Below are positions 26,665 to 35,721 of a stretch of DNA of 64,000 nucleotides, piece by piece. Positions within the stretch are counted from its first letter, which is position 1, and each line of letters opens with the position of its first letter. The stretch is taken from positions 94,148-158,147 of the forward strand of contig NZ_LATZ01000134.1 in the NCBI RefSeq assembly GCF_000981385.1. Reading direction: 5' to 3'. This stretch comes from Bacillus sp. SA1-12. Lineage in GTDB: Bacteria; Bacillota; Bacilli; Bacillales; Bacillaceae. Below the pieces are notes generated by a model that was given only the letters and a program-made list of their open reading frames with translations, was not told the DNA's origin and searched no databases. The position numbers and the translations under genes are program-made.

Positions 26665-27933
26665 TTAAAACTCATCTTCTAATTGTAGCAAAATCTCACC
26701 AATTTCGACATTAGAAGGATCCTGCCTTAAAATTCGTCCAAAAACTTCCTTTGCTTCCTTTCTGCGGCCTTCCTCGATCAAAAAATACCCATATTCGTAT
26801 AGAAAATCTCGTTGATCCTTGAAAGAATTATATGCAAGTTGATAATGGTTTAATGCCTGTGTATATTCTTCTTTTTGATGATATGCCCGAGCTAAATTCC
26901 ATTCAAATTGCGGATCTTCTTCTCCATATTTTTTACATTCAGAAATGACATCAATTACATCATCATATTCCTCTTCCTGAAGAAAGACATTAGTCAATGT
27001 TAGTGCAGCCTCTATATGACCCGGATCAATTGCAAGTGTTTCCCTAAGCAATTGTGTAGCATCACTCATATTCCCCGATTTAATGGCGACTTTCCCTCCA
27101 TACATATATAATTCCTTGTTAAATTCATCTACCTTAATGCCCTCTTGAACGGTACTAAGACTCTCCTGCAATAGCCCTTCATGTTCATAAGCCTTTGCTA
27201 AATATAAATAGAGGGACGAATAATGGGGATCTGCTTCTTTTAGCTTCAGAAATTGTTGAATCGCTGTTTTATAAAATCCGCCTTGGTATGCGGTAAATGC
27301 ATAACCAAACAGTGTAGTAAGATCCTCATGTTTATCTGCTGCTTGTTTATAATAGTCTAATGCTTCTTCAAATTCCCCAATTGCACTTAAACACTCTGCT
27401 AATCGTTGATCAATAAAAATGCCTGAAATGGATTCTTGCTCTTTTATGATTCCTTCATAATATGGGATGGCATGTTTATATTGGCCTTGATGAAAATAGA
27501 ACTCGCCTAATGCAAAATCAATGACCGGTTCATCAGGTAATAGCTGTTTTGCTTCCTGCAATTTTTGCTCGCTTACTTCTGCTAAGCCTTGCATCTGGTA
27601 TAAATCTGCCAATAGTAATAATGCCTGAGGATATGCTTCATCTTCAAACGGTATTTGATTTAATAAGTCAATCGTTTGCTCTTCCTTTTCCATATCTAAA
27701 TAGAGCTCTGCTAAAAACAAGGTAATTTGAGTTTCTTCAGGATAAAGAAAGTGAAGTTCTTCAATAATTTCATGCGCTTTATCAATTATTCCCCATTGGA
27801 AATATTGATCGGCAAGCTGGAGCTTTTCTTCATCATGCAATGTAGGCAAAATATTTGCCAATAAATTTAATCCTTCTTCAGTTTCACCTTTATTTACAAG
27901 ATTTATTGCTTCGTTTAGTACTTGATTAAACAT
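26665..27933 (-). CDS. ypiA: Tetratricopeptide-repeat protein YpiA
   Basis: A 422-residue protein built almost wholly of TPR helical pairs, with repeat signatures such as ALLLLADLYQMQGLAEVS and YLAKAYEHEGLLQESL. It is a soluble scaffold type; the partner is unknown. Length matches B. subtilis YpiA (about 423). It is the first gene of ypiA-ypiB. The extra gene at 28019 separates it from aroA, where B. subtilis has them adjacent. Confidence 0.9.
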   Translation of the reverse strand: MFNQVLNEAINLVNKGETEEGLNLLANILPTLHDEEKLQLADQYFQWGIIDKAHEIIEELHFLYPEETQITLFLAELYLDMEKEEQTIDLLNQIPFEDEAYPQALLLLADLYQMQGLAEVSEQKLQEAKQLLPDEPVIDFALGEFYFHQGQYKHAIPYYEGIIKEQESISGIFIDQRLAECLSAIGEFEEALDYYKQAADKHEDLTTLFGYAFTAYQGGFYKTAIQQFLKLKEADPHYSSLYLYLAKAYEHEGLLQESLSTVQEGIKVDEFNKELYMYGGKVAIKSGNMSDATQLLRETLAIDPGHIEAALTLTNVFLQEEEYDDVIDVISECKKYGEEDPQFEWNLARAYHQKEEYTQALNHYQLAYNSFKDQRDFLYEYGYFLIEEGRRKEAKEVFGRILRQDPSNVEIGEILLQLEDEF

Positions 27934-28018
27934 AGTTCTTCCTTTCTTTTAAACAATGGTAAATGCATGGACGCTTTCTTTTTAATCTTTATTTTATAAT
28001 TTATATCTTTATCATACA

Positions 28019-28939
28019 TCAAAAGGAGACTGATAGTGGTATGAAACGTCCTGAAATCGGAATAAAACATTCTACACCTATTCCTGGAATAAATGAAGTT
28101 TCTCCGTTTACATTGATTAATCTCCCTTGATGTGCAGTTATAGCCGGATGTAGCTCTAAGGCATTAATAGCTGGTTTACCATCGGTATGATACCTTATTT
28201 CACTAAGATTGTACAAATTATAGTTTACTTGCCCACCAACGCGAATATCACCTTTTTCTGGATATATGCCTAACCTCATCAACACATCCTTAGAGATGGG
28301 CACTCCTTCTTCTAAAGGAGTAATTATGGAAGAAAGCCGATGTTCTTTCATGATTCGTTCCCAATCAAAAAGTTGCTTTGACTTTTTATGAACGAATTCT
28401 TTGTTTTTCTTTAGGAACGGAATGAGTGTAATTGGGTTTGAAAACATTGCATCTCTAATCCATCCCCATGATTTTGTGGATAGCTCGTCGGTTTCATCAA
28501 TTTCAACAAATACCACTGCTATTTGCTGTTGCTTGCATTTTCTAATAATTGAAGGAGAGAGTAAATTAAATGGAATTTTAATGCCAATATAATAATCAAT
28601 TGGAGAATTTATCATAAGTTGTCTTTTTTGTTTTAGATTTGATCCTAATTCGTGCTCAAACTGAATATCCTCAATTGTCAATAGTGATGTACAGCCTTTT
28701 TTCATGTATTGATGAATCATATACTGTTTGAATTGTTGAAAATGAAGTAATGAATGAAGAGAAAAGTCAAGCATGACATATCCTGGGGTTAATAAATAAG
28801 TACTCATATCCATTCGCATAAATCGAATATTATCCATTTTCTTCCGCATAAATTCAATTTTGTTTTTATTAATTAATAAGGAGGTTTTTTCTAATCCATT
28901 AGCCTTAACTATTGTTGCGTTATCTATTATATATCTCAT
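28019..28939 (-). CDS. Amidohydrolase-like protein lacking metal ligands (function unknown)
   Basis: A 306-residue protein that I do not recognise by name. Its start resembles amidohydrolase composite domains: YIIDNATIV, then TSLLINKNKIEFM, then LLTPGYVMLDFSLHSL, where active enzymes have PGFIDxHxH. Here the two His positions read Asp and Ser. GCTSLLTIED resembles the following barrel strand of NagA-like enzymes, and the end (RLINVNGETSFIPG) looks like the returning composite domain. I infer a catalytically dead relative. The ATG at 28939 has AAAGGTGG upstream. It lies between aroA and ypiA on the same strand, and this position is not occupied in B. subtilis. Confidence 0.6.
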   Translation of the reverse strand: MRYIIDNATIVKANGLEKTSLLINKNKIEFMRKKMDNIRFMRMDMSTYLLTPGYVMLDFSLHSLLHFQQFKQYMIHQYMKKGCTSLLTIEDIQFEHELGSNLKQKRQLMINSPIDYYIGIKIPFNLLSPSIIRKCKQQQIAVVFVEIDETDELSTKSWGWIRDAMFSNPITLIPFLKKNKEFVHKKSKQLFDWERIMKEHRLSSIITPLEEGVPISKDVLMRLGIYPEKGDIRVGGQVNYNLYNLSEIRYHTDGKPAINALELHPAITAHQGRLINVNGETSFIPGIGVECFIPISGRFIPLSVSF

Positions 28940-29048
28940 CAAACACCCCACCTTTCATCCTCTTAAGACAAGCTATGAAAAAATGAGCTTTTTTATTACA
29001 ATTACGGAGAATTTTTTAAGAGGTAAGAGAAGTGCTAAAAAGGCAAGA

Positions 29049-29118
29049 AGAAAGAGACAGCCTTATTTATTTGTTTAATCATAAAGATTTTAAAATAAAT
29101 AAAGGCTATTCTCTTTCT
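29049..29118 (-). terminator. Long hairpin downstream of aroA
   Basis: AGAAAGAGA..GCCTTATTTATTT pairs with AAATAAATAAAGGC..TCTCTTTCT over about 24 bp. It lies 34 bp after the aroA stop. No long U-tract follows, so it may be an imperfect terminator or RNA-stability stem of the supraoperon. Confidence 0.55.
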
Positions 29119-29152
29119 AGTTAACTGTATATTGTAAATGACTAACGAAATA

Positions 29153-30448
29153 TTATTTTCTTAACAAGGAAAGATGCTCAAAAAACGATGGATATGATAC
29201 ATCAATAGCATGAGCATCATGTAATTCAATCGGTTCTTCAGTAATACATGAAGCAATGGCAAGCATCATACCAATTCGATGGTCACCATGACTAGAAACA
29301 GCTGCATTACCTGTTAATTTGGTTTTGCCGCTAATCACCATTCCATCATCCGTTGCTTTAATCGCTGCTCCGATTTTCGATAATTCACCAACTACAGTAT
29401 CAATCCTATTTGTTTCTTTAACCTTTAACTCACTTGCATCCTTAATGATGGTTTCACCTTCAGCTTGTGATGCTAATAACGCAATTACCGGGATTTCATC
29501 AATTAATTTTGGAATTAAATCACCGCCAATGGTTGCTCCCTTTAAAGTTGACGTTTTAATCAAAATATCTGCAATTGGTTCAAACGACTGATCTTGATGG
29601 GGAATAATCTCAATGGTTGCACCCATCATTTTTAATACATCAAGTATTCCTGTTCTTGTAGGATTAATCCCAACATTTTTTAAAAGAATTTCACTATTTG
29701 GTACGATTGCCCCTGCAACAAGGAAAAAAGCTGCAGATGAAATATCACCAGGTACAAAGATATTTGTCGCTTTTAGACTTTGACCCCCTTTTACTGTTGC
29801 TGATTTTTCATCTTCTTCCAGCTCTACACTAAATGCTCTGAGCATACGCTCAGTGTGGTCTCGCGATTTGTGAGGCTCTGTTACCGTTGTTTCTTCTTGA
29901 TTTGTCCGTAAGCCTGCTAAGAGGATCGCTGACTTAACCTGAGCACTTGCAACAGGTGATTCGTAGTGAATACCTTTTAAACTCGCTCCGCGGATAGCTA
30001 ATGGCGTAAACTGGCCATCTTCTCTCCCATCAATTTTTGCCCCCATCATTCTTAATGGTTTTGTCACTCGTGACATAGGTCTTCTGGCTATCGACTCATC
30101 GCCAATAATGCATGAGTGGAAATTTACCCCGGCCAAAATCCCCATCATTAATCGGGTAGTAGTACCTGAATTCCCTACGTCTAAAATCTCAGAAGGTTCT
30201 TTTAACCCATCTATGCCTTTCCCTTCTACCGTTACAAGACCTTCCTGAATGTCAATTGATACACCCATTTTTCGAAAGCATGAAACTGTGCTCAGACAAT
30301 CTGCTCCCATTAAGAAATTTGTAATTTCGGTTTTTCCATTTGCCATAGCACCAAACATAACAGCGCGGTGTGAGATAGATTTATCTCCTGGTATTTCAAT
30401 CGTACCTGCTAAACTAGTAACCTTAGATAATTTCATTACATCTGTCAT
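29153..30448 (-). CDS. aroA: 3-phosphoshikimate 1-carboxyvinyltransferase (EPSP synthase)
   Basis: Shikimate pathway enzyme that transfers enolpyruvyl from PEP to shikimate-3-phosphate (named aroE in B. subtilis). It shows GDKSISHRAVMFGAMA (about 20-35), the LDVGNSGTTTRLM loop and RRPMSRVTKPLRMMGA. Its 431 residues make the usual two-domain inverse barrel. AGGTGGAG precedes the ATG. It is the last biosynthetic gene of the aromatic supraoperon, separated from tyrA by 199 bp that contain a repeat copy. Confidence 0.96.
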   Translation of the reverse strand: MTDVMKLSKVTSLAGTIEIPGDKSISHRAVMFGAMANGKTEITNFLMGADCLSTVSCFRKMGVSIDIQEGLVTVEGKGIDGLKEPSEILDVGNSGTTTRLMMGILAGVNFHSCIIGDESIARRPMSRVTKPLRMMGAKIDGREDGQFTPLAIRGASLKGIHYESPVASAQVKSAILLAGLRTNQEETTVTEPHKSRDHTERMLRAFSVELEEDEKSATVKGGQSLKATNIFVPGDISSAAFFLVAGAIVPNSEILLKNVGINPTRTGILDVLKMMGATIEIIPHQDQSFEPIADILIKTSTLKGATIGGDLIPKLIDEIPVIALLASQAEGETIIKDASELKVKETNRIDTVVGELSKIGAAIKATDDGMVISGKTKLTGNAAVSSHGDHRIGMMLAIASCITEEPIELHDAHAIDVSYPSFFEHLSLLRK

Positions 30449-30477
30449 TTACTCCACCTCTATTAATTACATATAAA

Positions 30478-30620
30478 GTGAGACTTCCATCAGTGGGGTT
30501 CACTTCATCCAACTGATGGTTAGCGAAACTTATCGGATCTTTACGGGCAGTTTTACACATACTGATCTTCTTATCTTCTCTTCATTCTGAAATAGGTGTC
30601 TTACTGCCCATTAAGATTGC
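30478..30620 (+). repeat. Dispersed two-hairpin repeat, copy 4 (best preserved)
   Basis: GTGAGACTTC opens the copy. Stem 1 is CATCAGT/ACTGATG, followed by the linker TTAGCGAAACTTATCG, then GATCTTTAC. Stem 2 is GGGCAGT/ACTGCCC (30545 and 30602), and the copy ends ATTAAG. It lies between tyrA and aroA, reading opposite to them, and interrupts the aromatic supraoperon. Confidence 0.82.
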
Positions 30621-30647
30621 GATGAATTGAATCGGTCAAGACCAAAG

Positions 30648-31751
30648 TTAAATGATAAAAGTATCATAATTTGAATATTTGTTAATGCAGTCTATTGCTC
30701 GTTCTCGATCTCGTTCTGTTTGGAAGCTTAACCTTAATACGCCATATATTTCTTCTCGAGTTTCAATAATCCGTATATTGGTTAAACTAATCTCTTCCTT
30801 AGCTAAATATCCAGTAATTTCAGATATGATACCTGGATAGTCAGGTACATCAACAAATAAATCATAAAACGATGGGATCGCACCTTTTTGTTTTTCCGGC
30901 AAACCGTCGCGATATTGTTTAGCATGTTCGAAATATGTGTATAGTTGATCTGCTTCTTCATTTGCAACAAGGCCTTTTACACGGTTCATCTCAGCAATCC
31001 ACTCATCAAAAAGTTCTAATAAAGGCCCTTTGTTTTGTAATAAGATATCCCGCCACATTGCTGGGTTGCTGGAAGCTATTCTCGTTATATCGCGGAATCC
31101 GCCAGCAGCTAATCTTTTTACTAGTGGAAATTGTTCTTCATGGTATTCTGCTTGGCATACCAAGCTTGCGGCAACAATATGCGGAAAATGGCTTATTATC
31201 CCCGTTACCTTATCATGTTCATCAGGAGTCATTTCTATGAAATTTGCTTTTGTCCCCTCAAGAACATCTGTTAAACGAGCGAGGTCCTGCGGAGTTACAT
31301 ATTCAGACGGGGTTAAAATGTAAAAAGCATTTTCAAACAAATGGGGTTTTGCGGCTAAAATTCCCGACTTATGTGAGCCAGCCATCGGATGGCCGCCGAT
31401 AAATTTAATTCTTCCGTTTAGATACTTGTTTGCACATTCTACGATCTGAGCTTTTGTACTGCCAACATCGGTAATTATGACACCCTGTTTCAATTCAGCG
31501 AAATGCAGCTGCTCAATGATTTTGATTGTCTGCTCAACAGGTGTAGAAATAAAAATAATATCAACATCCGTTAAATCTGGAATAAGTGCAGCAGAAATTT
31601 CGTCAATTGCCCCGATTTTTTTGGCAAGTGAAGCTTGATCTTGATTTATATCAAATCCAATTATATGAATAGCAGGGTTTTTCCGTTTAATAGCTAATGC
31701 GATAGAACCGCCTATTAAACCAAGTCCTATTAAATAAATATTTTTCACCAT
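30648..31751 (-). CDS. tyrA: Prephenate dehydrogenase
   Basis: NAD-dependent oxidative decarboxylation of prephenate to 4-hydroxyphenylpyruvate for tyrosine. It has a Rossmann loop GLGLIGGSIA near residue 8, the catalytic His segment IGGHPMAGSHKSG, and a C-terminal ACT domain (about 290-367, VPDYPGIISEITGYLAKEEISL) for feedback control. The ATG at 31751 has AGGTGA 5 bp upstream; the GTG at 31760 in the same frame overlaps that site. It follows hisC by 119 bp. Confidence 0.95.
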   Translation of the reverse strand: MVKNIYLIGLGLIGGSIALAIKRKNPAIHIIGFDINQDQASLAKKIGAIDEISAALIPDLTDVDIIFISTPVEQTIKIIEQLHFAELKQGVIITDVGSTKAQIVECANKYLNGRIKFIGGHPMAGSHKSGILAAKPHLFENAFYILTPSEYVTPQDLARLTDVLEGTKANFIEMTPDEHDKVTGIISHFPHIVAASLVCQAEYHEEQFPLVKRLAAGGFRDITRIASSNPAMWRDILLQNKGPLLELFDEWIAEMNRVKGLVANEEADQLYTYFEHAKQYRDGLPEKQKGAIPSFYDLFVDVPDYPGIISEITGYLAKEEISLTNIRIIETREEIYGVLRLSFQTERDRERAIDCINKYSNYDTFII

Positions 31752-31870
31752 TAAAATCACCTTTTTTGCCTATCATTCTAAGAGGCTATTCATAAAATAA
31801 GTACGGGTTAAAAGTTTTGGGGGTCTGCCCCATTGTATTGAGACAGCCCCTGATTTAGAAAATCATTACA

Positions 31871-32956
31871 TTAATTAAGTACAAATTCCTTTAAAATCTC
31901 AATGATTTCTGCATTTTGTTCTTCAGATCCCACTGTTATACGTAAATGGGTCGGAAAACCTAATGCGTTACCAGAACGAACAATATACCCTTTTTTAAGC
32001 AATGCACCGAACACTTCATCTGAATCACGCTTAAAATCAATTAGGATAAAATTCCCTTCCGATGGATAATAATTTAAGCCCTGTTCTTCACAAAACTGGT
32101 AGAACTGTTGGAGACCTTTTTTATTTTTTTCTTTACATTCAGTAATGAATTCAAGGTCATCGAGAGCAGCAATTGCAGCAGCCTGTGCAACACGGCTTGT
32201 ATTAAATGGTTCTCTTGCCGGTTCTATTTTTCGAATTAAATCAGCATTTCCAATTCCATAACCGACACGTAATGCAGCTAATCCATACGCTTTTGAAAAT
32301 GTGCGCAAGATCATTACATTTGAATAATCTTTTAACAACGGCACAGTTTCAGGATAATCTTCAGCAGCTACATATTCATAGTAAGCCTCATCAACGACAA
32401 CCAGCACATGTTTAGGAACCTTATCTAAAAATTCCAGCAAAGCTTGTTTTTTAACATATGTACCAGTTGGGTTATTTGGTGTACATACCCATACCACTGT
32501 AGTGTTTTCGTCAATTTGATTAAGCATTGCATCAAGGTCATGATCTCCATCAACAAGTGGAACTTCGCGAATCTCAGTTCCCTCTATCACGGCATTATGC
32601 TTATATTGAGGAAATGTTGGTGTTGCCATAACCGTATTTGTTTCAGGACTTAATAGAGCTCGACAAATAATTTGAACAACTTCGTCTGACCCATTCCCAA
32701 AAATTAATTCATCCTCATTTACGCCTAAATGATTAGCCACCTTTGTACGCAGAAGAGCGCTGTATCCATCAGGATAAATCGCTAACTGATCAAGTTCATC
32801 GAGTATCGCTTGCTTTGCCTTCTGTGAGCATCCGTATGGATTTTCATTTGATGCTAATTTTACTACCTTTGTTAAATTAAATTCCTTTTTAACTTCCTCA
32901 ATCGGTTTTCCTGGTTGATATGGTTTTAAACTTAATAACTGCTCTTTTACTTGCAA
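31871..32956 (-). CDS. hisC: Histidinol-phosphate / aromatic aminotransferase
   Basis: PLP enzyme that serves histidine synthesis and, in Bacillus, also the final transamination to tyrosine and phenylalanine, which explains its place here. The Schiff-base lysine is in TFSKAYGLAALRVGYG, and LASNENPYGCS and TPNNPTGTY are typical. It has 361 residues. The start is TTG with AGGAGAGG upstream. It lies 144 bp after trpA, with a short hairpin TCAGAG/CTCTGA in the gap. Confidence 0.95.
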   Translation of the reverse strand: MQVKEQLLSLKPYQPGKPIEEVKKEFNLTKVVKLASNENPYGCSQKAKQAILDELDQLAIYPDGYSALLRTKVANHLGVNEDELIFGNGSDEVVQIICRALLSPETNTVMATPTFPQYKHNAVIEGTEIREVPLVDGDHDLDAMLNQIDENTTVVWVCTPNNPTGTYVKKQALLEFLDKVPKHVLVVVDEAYYEYVAAEDYPETVPLLKDYSNVMILRTFSKAYGLAALRVGYGIGNADLIRKIEPAREPFNTSRVAQAAAIAALDDLEFITECKEKNKKGLQQFYQFCEEQGLNYYPSEGNFILIDFKRDSDEVFGALLKKGYIVRSGNALGFPTHLRITVGSEEQNAEIIEILKEFVLN

Positions 32957-33100
32957 AGCCTAACACCTCTCCTACTTTAAGTGAAACTCAGGTCAGAGGG
33001 ATTAACTCTCTCTGATCGTGCTGATTCTTATCTTAATGAGAAACTTTACATAATGCAATAAAATCATAAAAAAAGCCTTTTGAATCTCTTTTTCCTTCGT

Positions 33101-33892
33101 TTATGATGCAAAGATTTTAGCGTATTCTCTAAATGCTTCAATTGCTTTACTTCGAGTGGTGTCGTCTTCTAATTCCGGCTGCAATCGTTCAATCTCTCTC
33201 ACTAATGCACTTCCTACGACAACACCATCACAAATAGTTGCCAGTTCTTCTACCTGTTCTCTTGAGGAAACTCCAAAACCAACAACAACAGGTACTTGGC
33301 TGTATTGTTTTACTTCATCTAAGAATGATGTAATTGCGTGATCAAAGTTCTTTCTAACCCCTGTAACACCTAAAGAAGATACACAGTAAATAAAGCCTTC
33401 AGCATTCTCCGTTATCATTTTTATTCTGCTTGATGAGGTTGGAGCAACAAGTGATATAAATGAAATAGAATGGTCTTTACACTTTTGGCGAAGTTCTTCA
33501 CTTTCTTCAAAAGGTATGTCAGGAACAAGTAAACCATCAATAGTATTTTCTCGCAGTAAAGCGAAAAAGGATTCCTGTTCTAATTGTAACACAGGATTAT
33601 AATACGTAAATAGAATAATTGGAATATTTACTCCCTTTTTCCTCATTTCAGGAACAAGCTTGATAGCTTTTACGATATTCATACCCTTCTTTAATGCCCT
33701 AGATGAGGCCTTTTGAATAACCGGTCCATCAGCAACAGGATCAGAGTAAGGTATCCCTAATTCAATTGCTGCCGCTCCTGCCTCTTGCAATGCAACGGCT
33801 AGATCTATTGTCGCTTCACTATAAGGATCACCTGCAGTAATAAACGGAATAAATAATTTATTTTGCAGTGGCTGCTTGAAGAGTGTTTTCAT
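33101..33892 (-). CDS. trpA: Tryptophan synthase alpha chain
   Basis: Cleaves indole-3-glycerol phosphate to indole, which is channelled to TrpB. The catalytic acids are E44 (IELGIPYSDP) and D55 (PVADGP). The 263-residue TIM barrel is of normal length. GAGGAG lies just before the ATG at 33892, which overlaps trpB by 35 bp. It is the last trp gene of the operon. Confidence 0.97.
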   Translation of the reverse strand: MKTLFKQPLQNKLFIPFITAGDPYSEATIDLAVALQEAGAAAIELGIPYSDPVADGPVIQKASSRALKKGMNIVKAIKLVPEMRKKGVNIPIILFTYYNPVLQLEQESFFALLRENTIDGLLVPDIPFEESEELRQKCKDHSISFISLVAPTSSSRIKMITENAEGFIYCVSSLGVTGVRKNFDHAITSFLDEVKQYSQVPVVVGFGVSSREQVEELATICDGVVVGSALVREIERLQPELEDDTTRSKAIEAFREYAKIFAS

Positions 33893-35084
33893 GCTTTTTC
33901 TCCTCCTTAAAATGATTCATTAAAGTATGAACATCTTTATCTCCTCTGCCTGATAAACAAATCAGAATACTTTCATCACGAGACATTTGTTTAGCATGTT
34001 TAAAAGCAGATGAAAGGGCGTGTGCCGATTCAATTGCTGCAAGGATTCCTTCTTCCCTTGCCAGCAATTCAAGAGCCTGTAATGCTTCTTTGTCTGTAAC
34101 ACTTTCATATTTCACTCTTCCCGTGCTTGCAAGATGAGCATGTTCAGGTCCGATTCCAGGATAATCTAATCCTGCTGAAATTGAATAAGGTTCTATAACT
34201 TGTCCATATTCGTCTTGTAATAAATATGTTAATGAACCGTGCAGAACACCTTTTGTGCCCTTCGTAATTGTTGCGGCATGCATGTCTGTTTCAACTCCCA
34301 TGCCGGCAGCTTCAGCTGCAACAAGTTCAACATTTTCATTTAAAAAAGCAGCAAACATCCCAATTGCATTACTGCCGCCTCCAACACATGCCACTACTTT
34401 GGAAGGAAGCTCACCTTCTAAATTAAGAAATTGCTGTTTCGCTTCGTCTCCAATAACACGCTGAAACTCTCGTACAATGTAAGGATATGGATGCGGCCCA
34501 ACGACTGAACCAATAATATAAAAATGGTCTTCACAATGTTGAACCCAATAGCGCATCGCCTCATTTGTAGCATCCTTTAATGTCTTATTACCGCTTGTTA
34601 CAGGAATAACTTCTGCTCCCAGCAGCTGCATACGGAATACATTTAATTCTTGACGTTTCACATCTTCTTCACCCATAAACACTTTACATTCCATACCGAA
34701 CTTTGCTGCAACAGTTGCAGTTGCAACTCCATGCTGTCCTGCACCTGTTTCAGCAATAACCTTTGTTTTTCCCATTCTTTTTGCAAGCAGTGCTTGACCA
34801 ATTGCATTATTGATTTTATGGGCACCAGTATGGTTTAGATCTTCTCTTTTGAGGTAGATTTTTGCGCCGCCAAGTTTTTCTGTCATATTGCTTGCATACG
34901 TAACGGTTGTCGGCCTTCCAGAATATTCCATCAATAAATGATGATATTCCTCCATAAAAGCTGGATCGTTCATTGCATCAATATGGGCTTGCTCGATTTC
35001 AGCCAATGGGCTCATTAACGTTTCAGGTACAAATCGTCCGCCAAAATCACCGTATCTGCCATTTTTATCTGGATAAATTAACAT
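33858..35084 (-). CDS. trpB: Tryptophan synthase beta chain
   Basis: PLP-dependent condensation of indole with serine. The PLP lysine lies in HTGAHKINNAIGQALL, the phosphate loop is GGGSNAIG, and the C terminus carries LICLSGRGDKD. Its 408 residues are typical. AAGGGTG precedes the ATG. It overlaps trpF by 20 bp and trpA by 35 bp, so translation is tightly coupled. Confidence 0.97.
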   Translation of the reverse strand: MLIYPDKNGRYGDFGGRFVPETLMSPLAEIEQAHIDAMNDPAFMEEYHHLLMEYSGRPTTVTYASNMTEKLGGAKIYLKREDLNHTGAHKINNAIGQALLAKRMGKTKVIAETGAGQHGVATATVAAKFGMECKVFMGEEDVKRQELNVFRMQLLGAEVIPVTSGNKTLKDATNEAMRYWVQHCEDHFYIIGSVVGPHPYPYIVREFQRVIGDEAKQQFLNLEGELPSKVVACVGGGSNAIGMFAAFLNENVELVAAEAAGMGVETDMHAATITKGTKGVLHGSLTYLLQDEYGQVIEPYSISAGLDYPGIGPEHAHLASTGRVKYESVTDKEALQALELLAREEGILAAIESAHALSSAFKHAKQMSRDESILICLSGRGDKDVHTLMNHFKEEKKHENTLQAATAK

Positions 35085-35721
35085 ACTTTAACACCCTTTC
35101 TTCAACTTCCTGGATTTTATCTTTGCTTTTTTGTTCATCAACCTCAATGCCGCTAGAAAGATCTATCGCTTGTGGATTATAGGTTAATAGCTTTTCTATG
35201 TTATTCTCGTTTACTCCGCCGGCAATAAAGCAAAGCTTATTATTATTCCTCGAGAACATTATATATTTCGGGACTGCAGACCAGTCAAAGCTTACACCAG
35301 TCCCCCCCCACTGACCTTTTAACCTGGAATCAATGATAAACCCATCAACAATATCCTGATAATCCTCCATCTCTTCCAACGTATTTGAATGATGATGCAG
35401 TGCCTTCCAAACAGCACCTTTAAATGTATCTCTTATTTTCTTAATCTCTTCAACTGACTCATTTCCATGAAATTGAATAACATCAATCGGAACTTCTTTA
35501 AGAACTTGATTGATTTCTACTTCTGAAGGATTTACAAATACAGCAACTAATTTTTTTCCCGAAAAGTCGACGTTGCTTATCCATTCCTTTACTGATCTAG
35601 GATCTACTCTTCGTTTGCTCTCAGCAAAAATAAATCCAATATAATCGGCATTTGATTTGGAAACAAGTTTATAATCCTCAAAAGAGCGAACTCCGCAAAA
35701 TTTTAATAACGGTTTAGACAT
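35065..35721 (-). CDS. trpF: Phosphoribosylanthranilate isomerase
   Basis: Amadori rearrangement in tryptophan synthesis. A (beta-alpha)8 barrel with KFCGVRS holding the catalytic Cys near residue 7, the general-acid segment IDSRLKGQWGGTGVSFDW, and the phosphate loop FIAGGVNENN. I chose the ATG at 35721 (218 residues, GGAGAAG upstream), which overlaps the trpC stop by 8 bp; an earlier in-frame TTG at 35736 lacks a ribosome site. Confidence 0.95.
   Translation of the reverse strand: MSKPLLKFCGVRSFEDYKLVSKSNADYIGFIFAESKRRVDPRSVKEWISNVDFSGKKLVAVFVNPSEVEINQVLKEVPIDVIQFHGNESVEEIKKIRDTFKGAVWKALHHHSNTLEEMEDYQDIVDGFIIDSRLKGQWGGTGVSFDWSAVPKYIMFSRNNNKLCFIAGGVNENNIEKLLTYNPQAIDLSSGIEVDEQKSKDKIQEVEERVLKYVNLSR

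Noticed and set aside
28860..29078. Plus-strand 72-residue frame overlapping the gene at 28019
   Set aside because: It starts antisense to a better-supported gene, and its Lys/Arg-rich end is part of the long hairpin after aroA.
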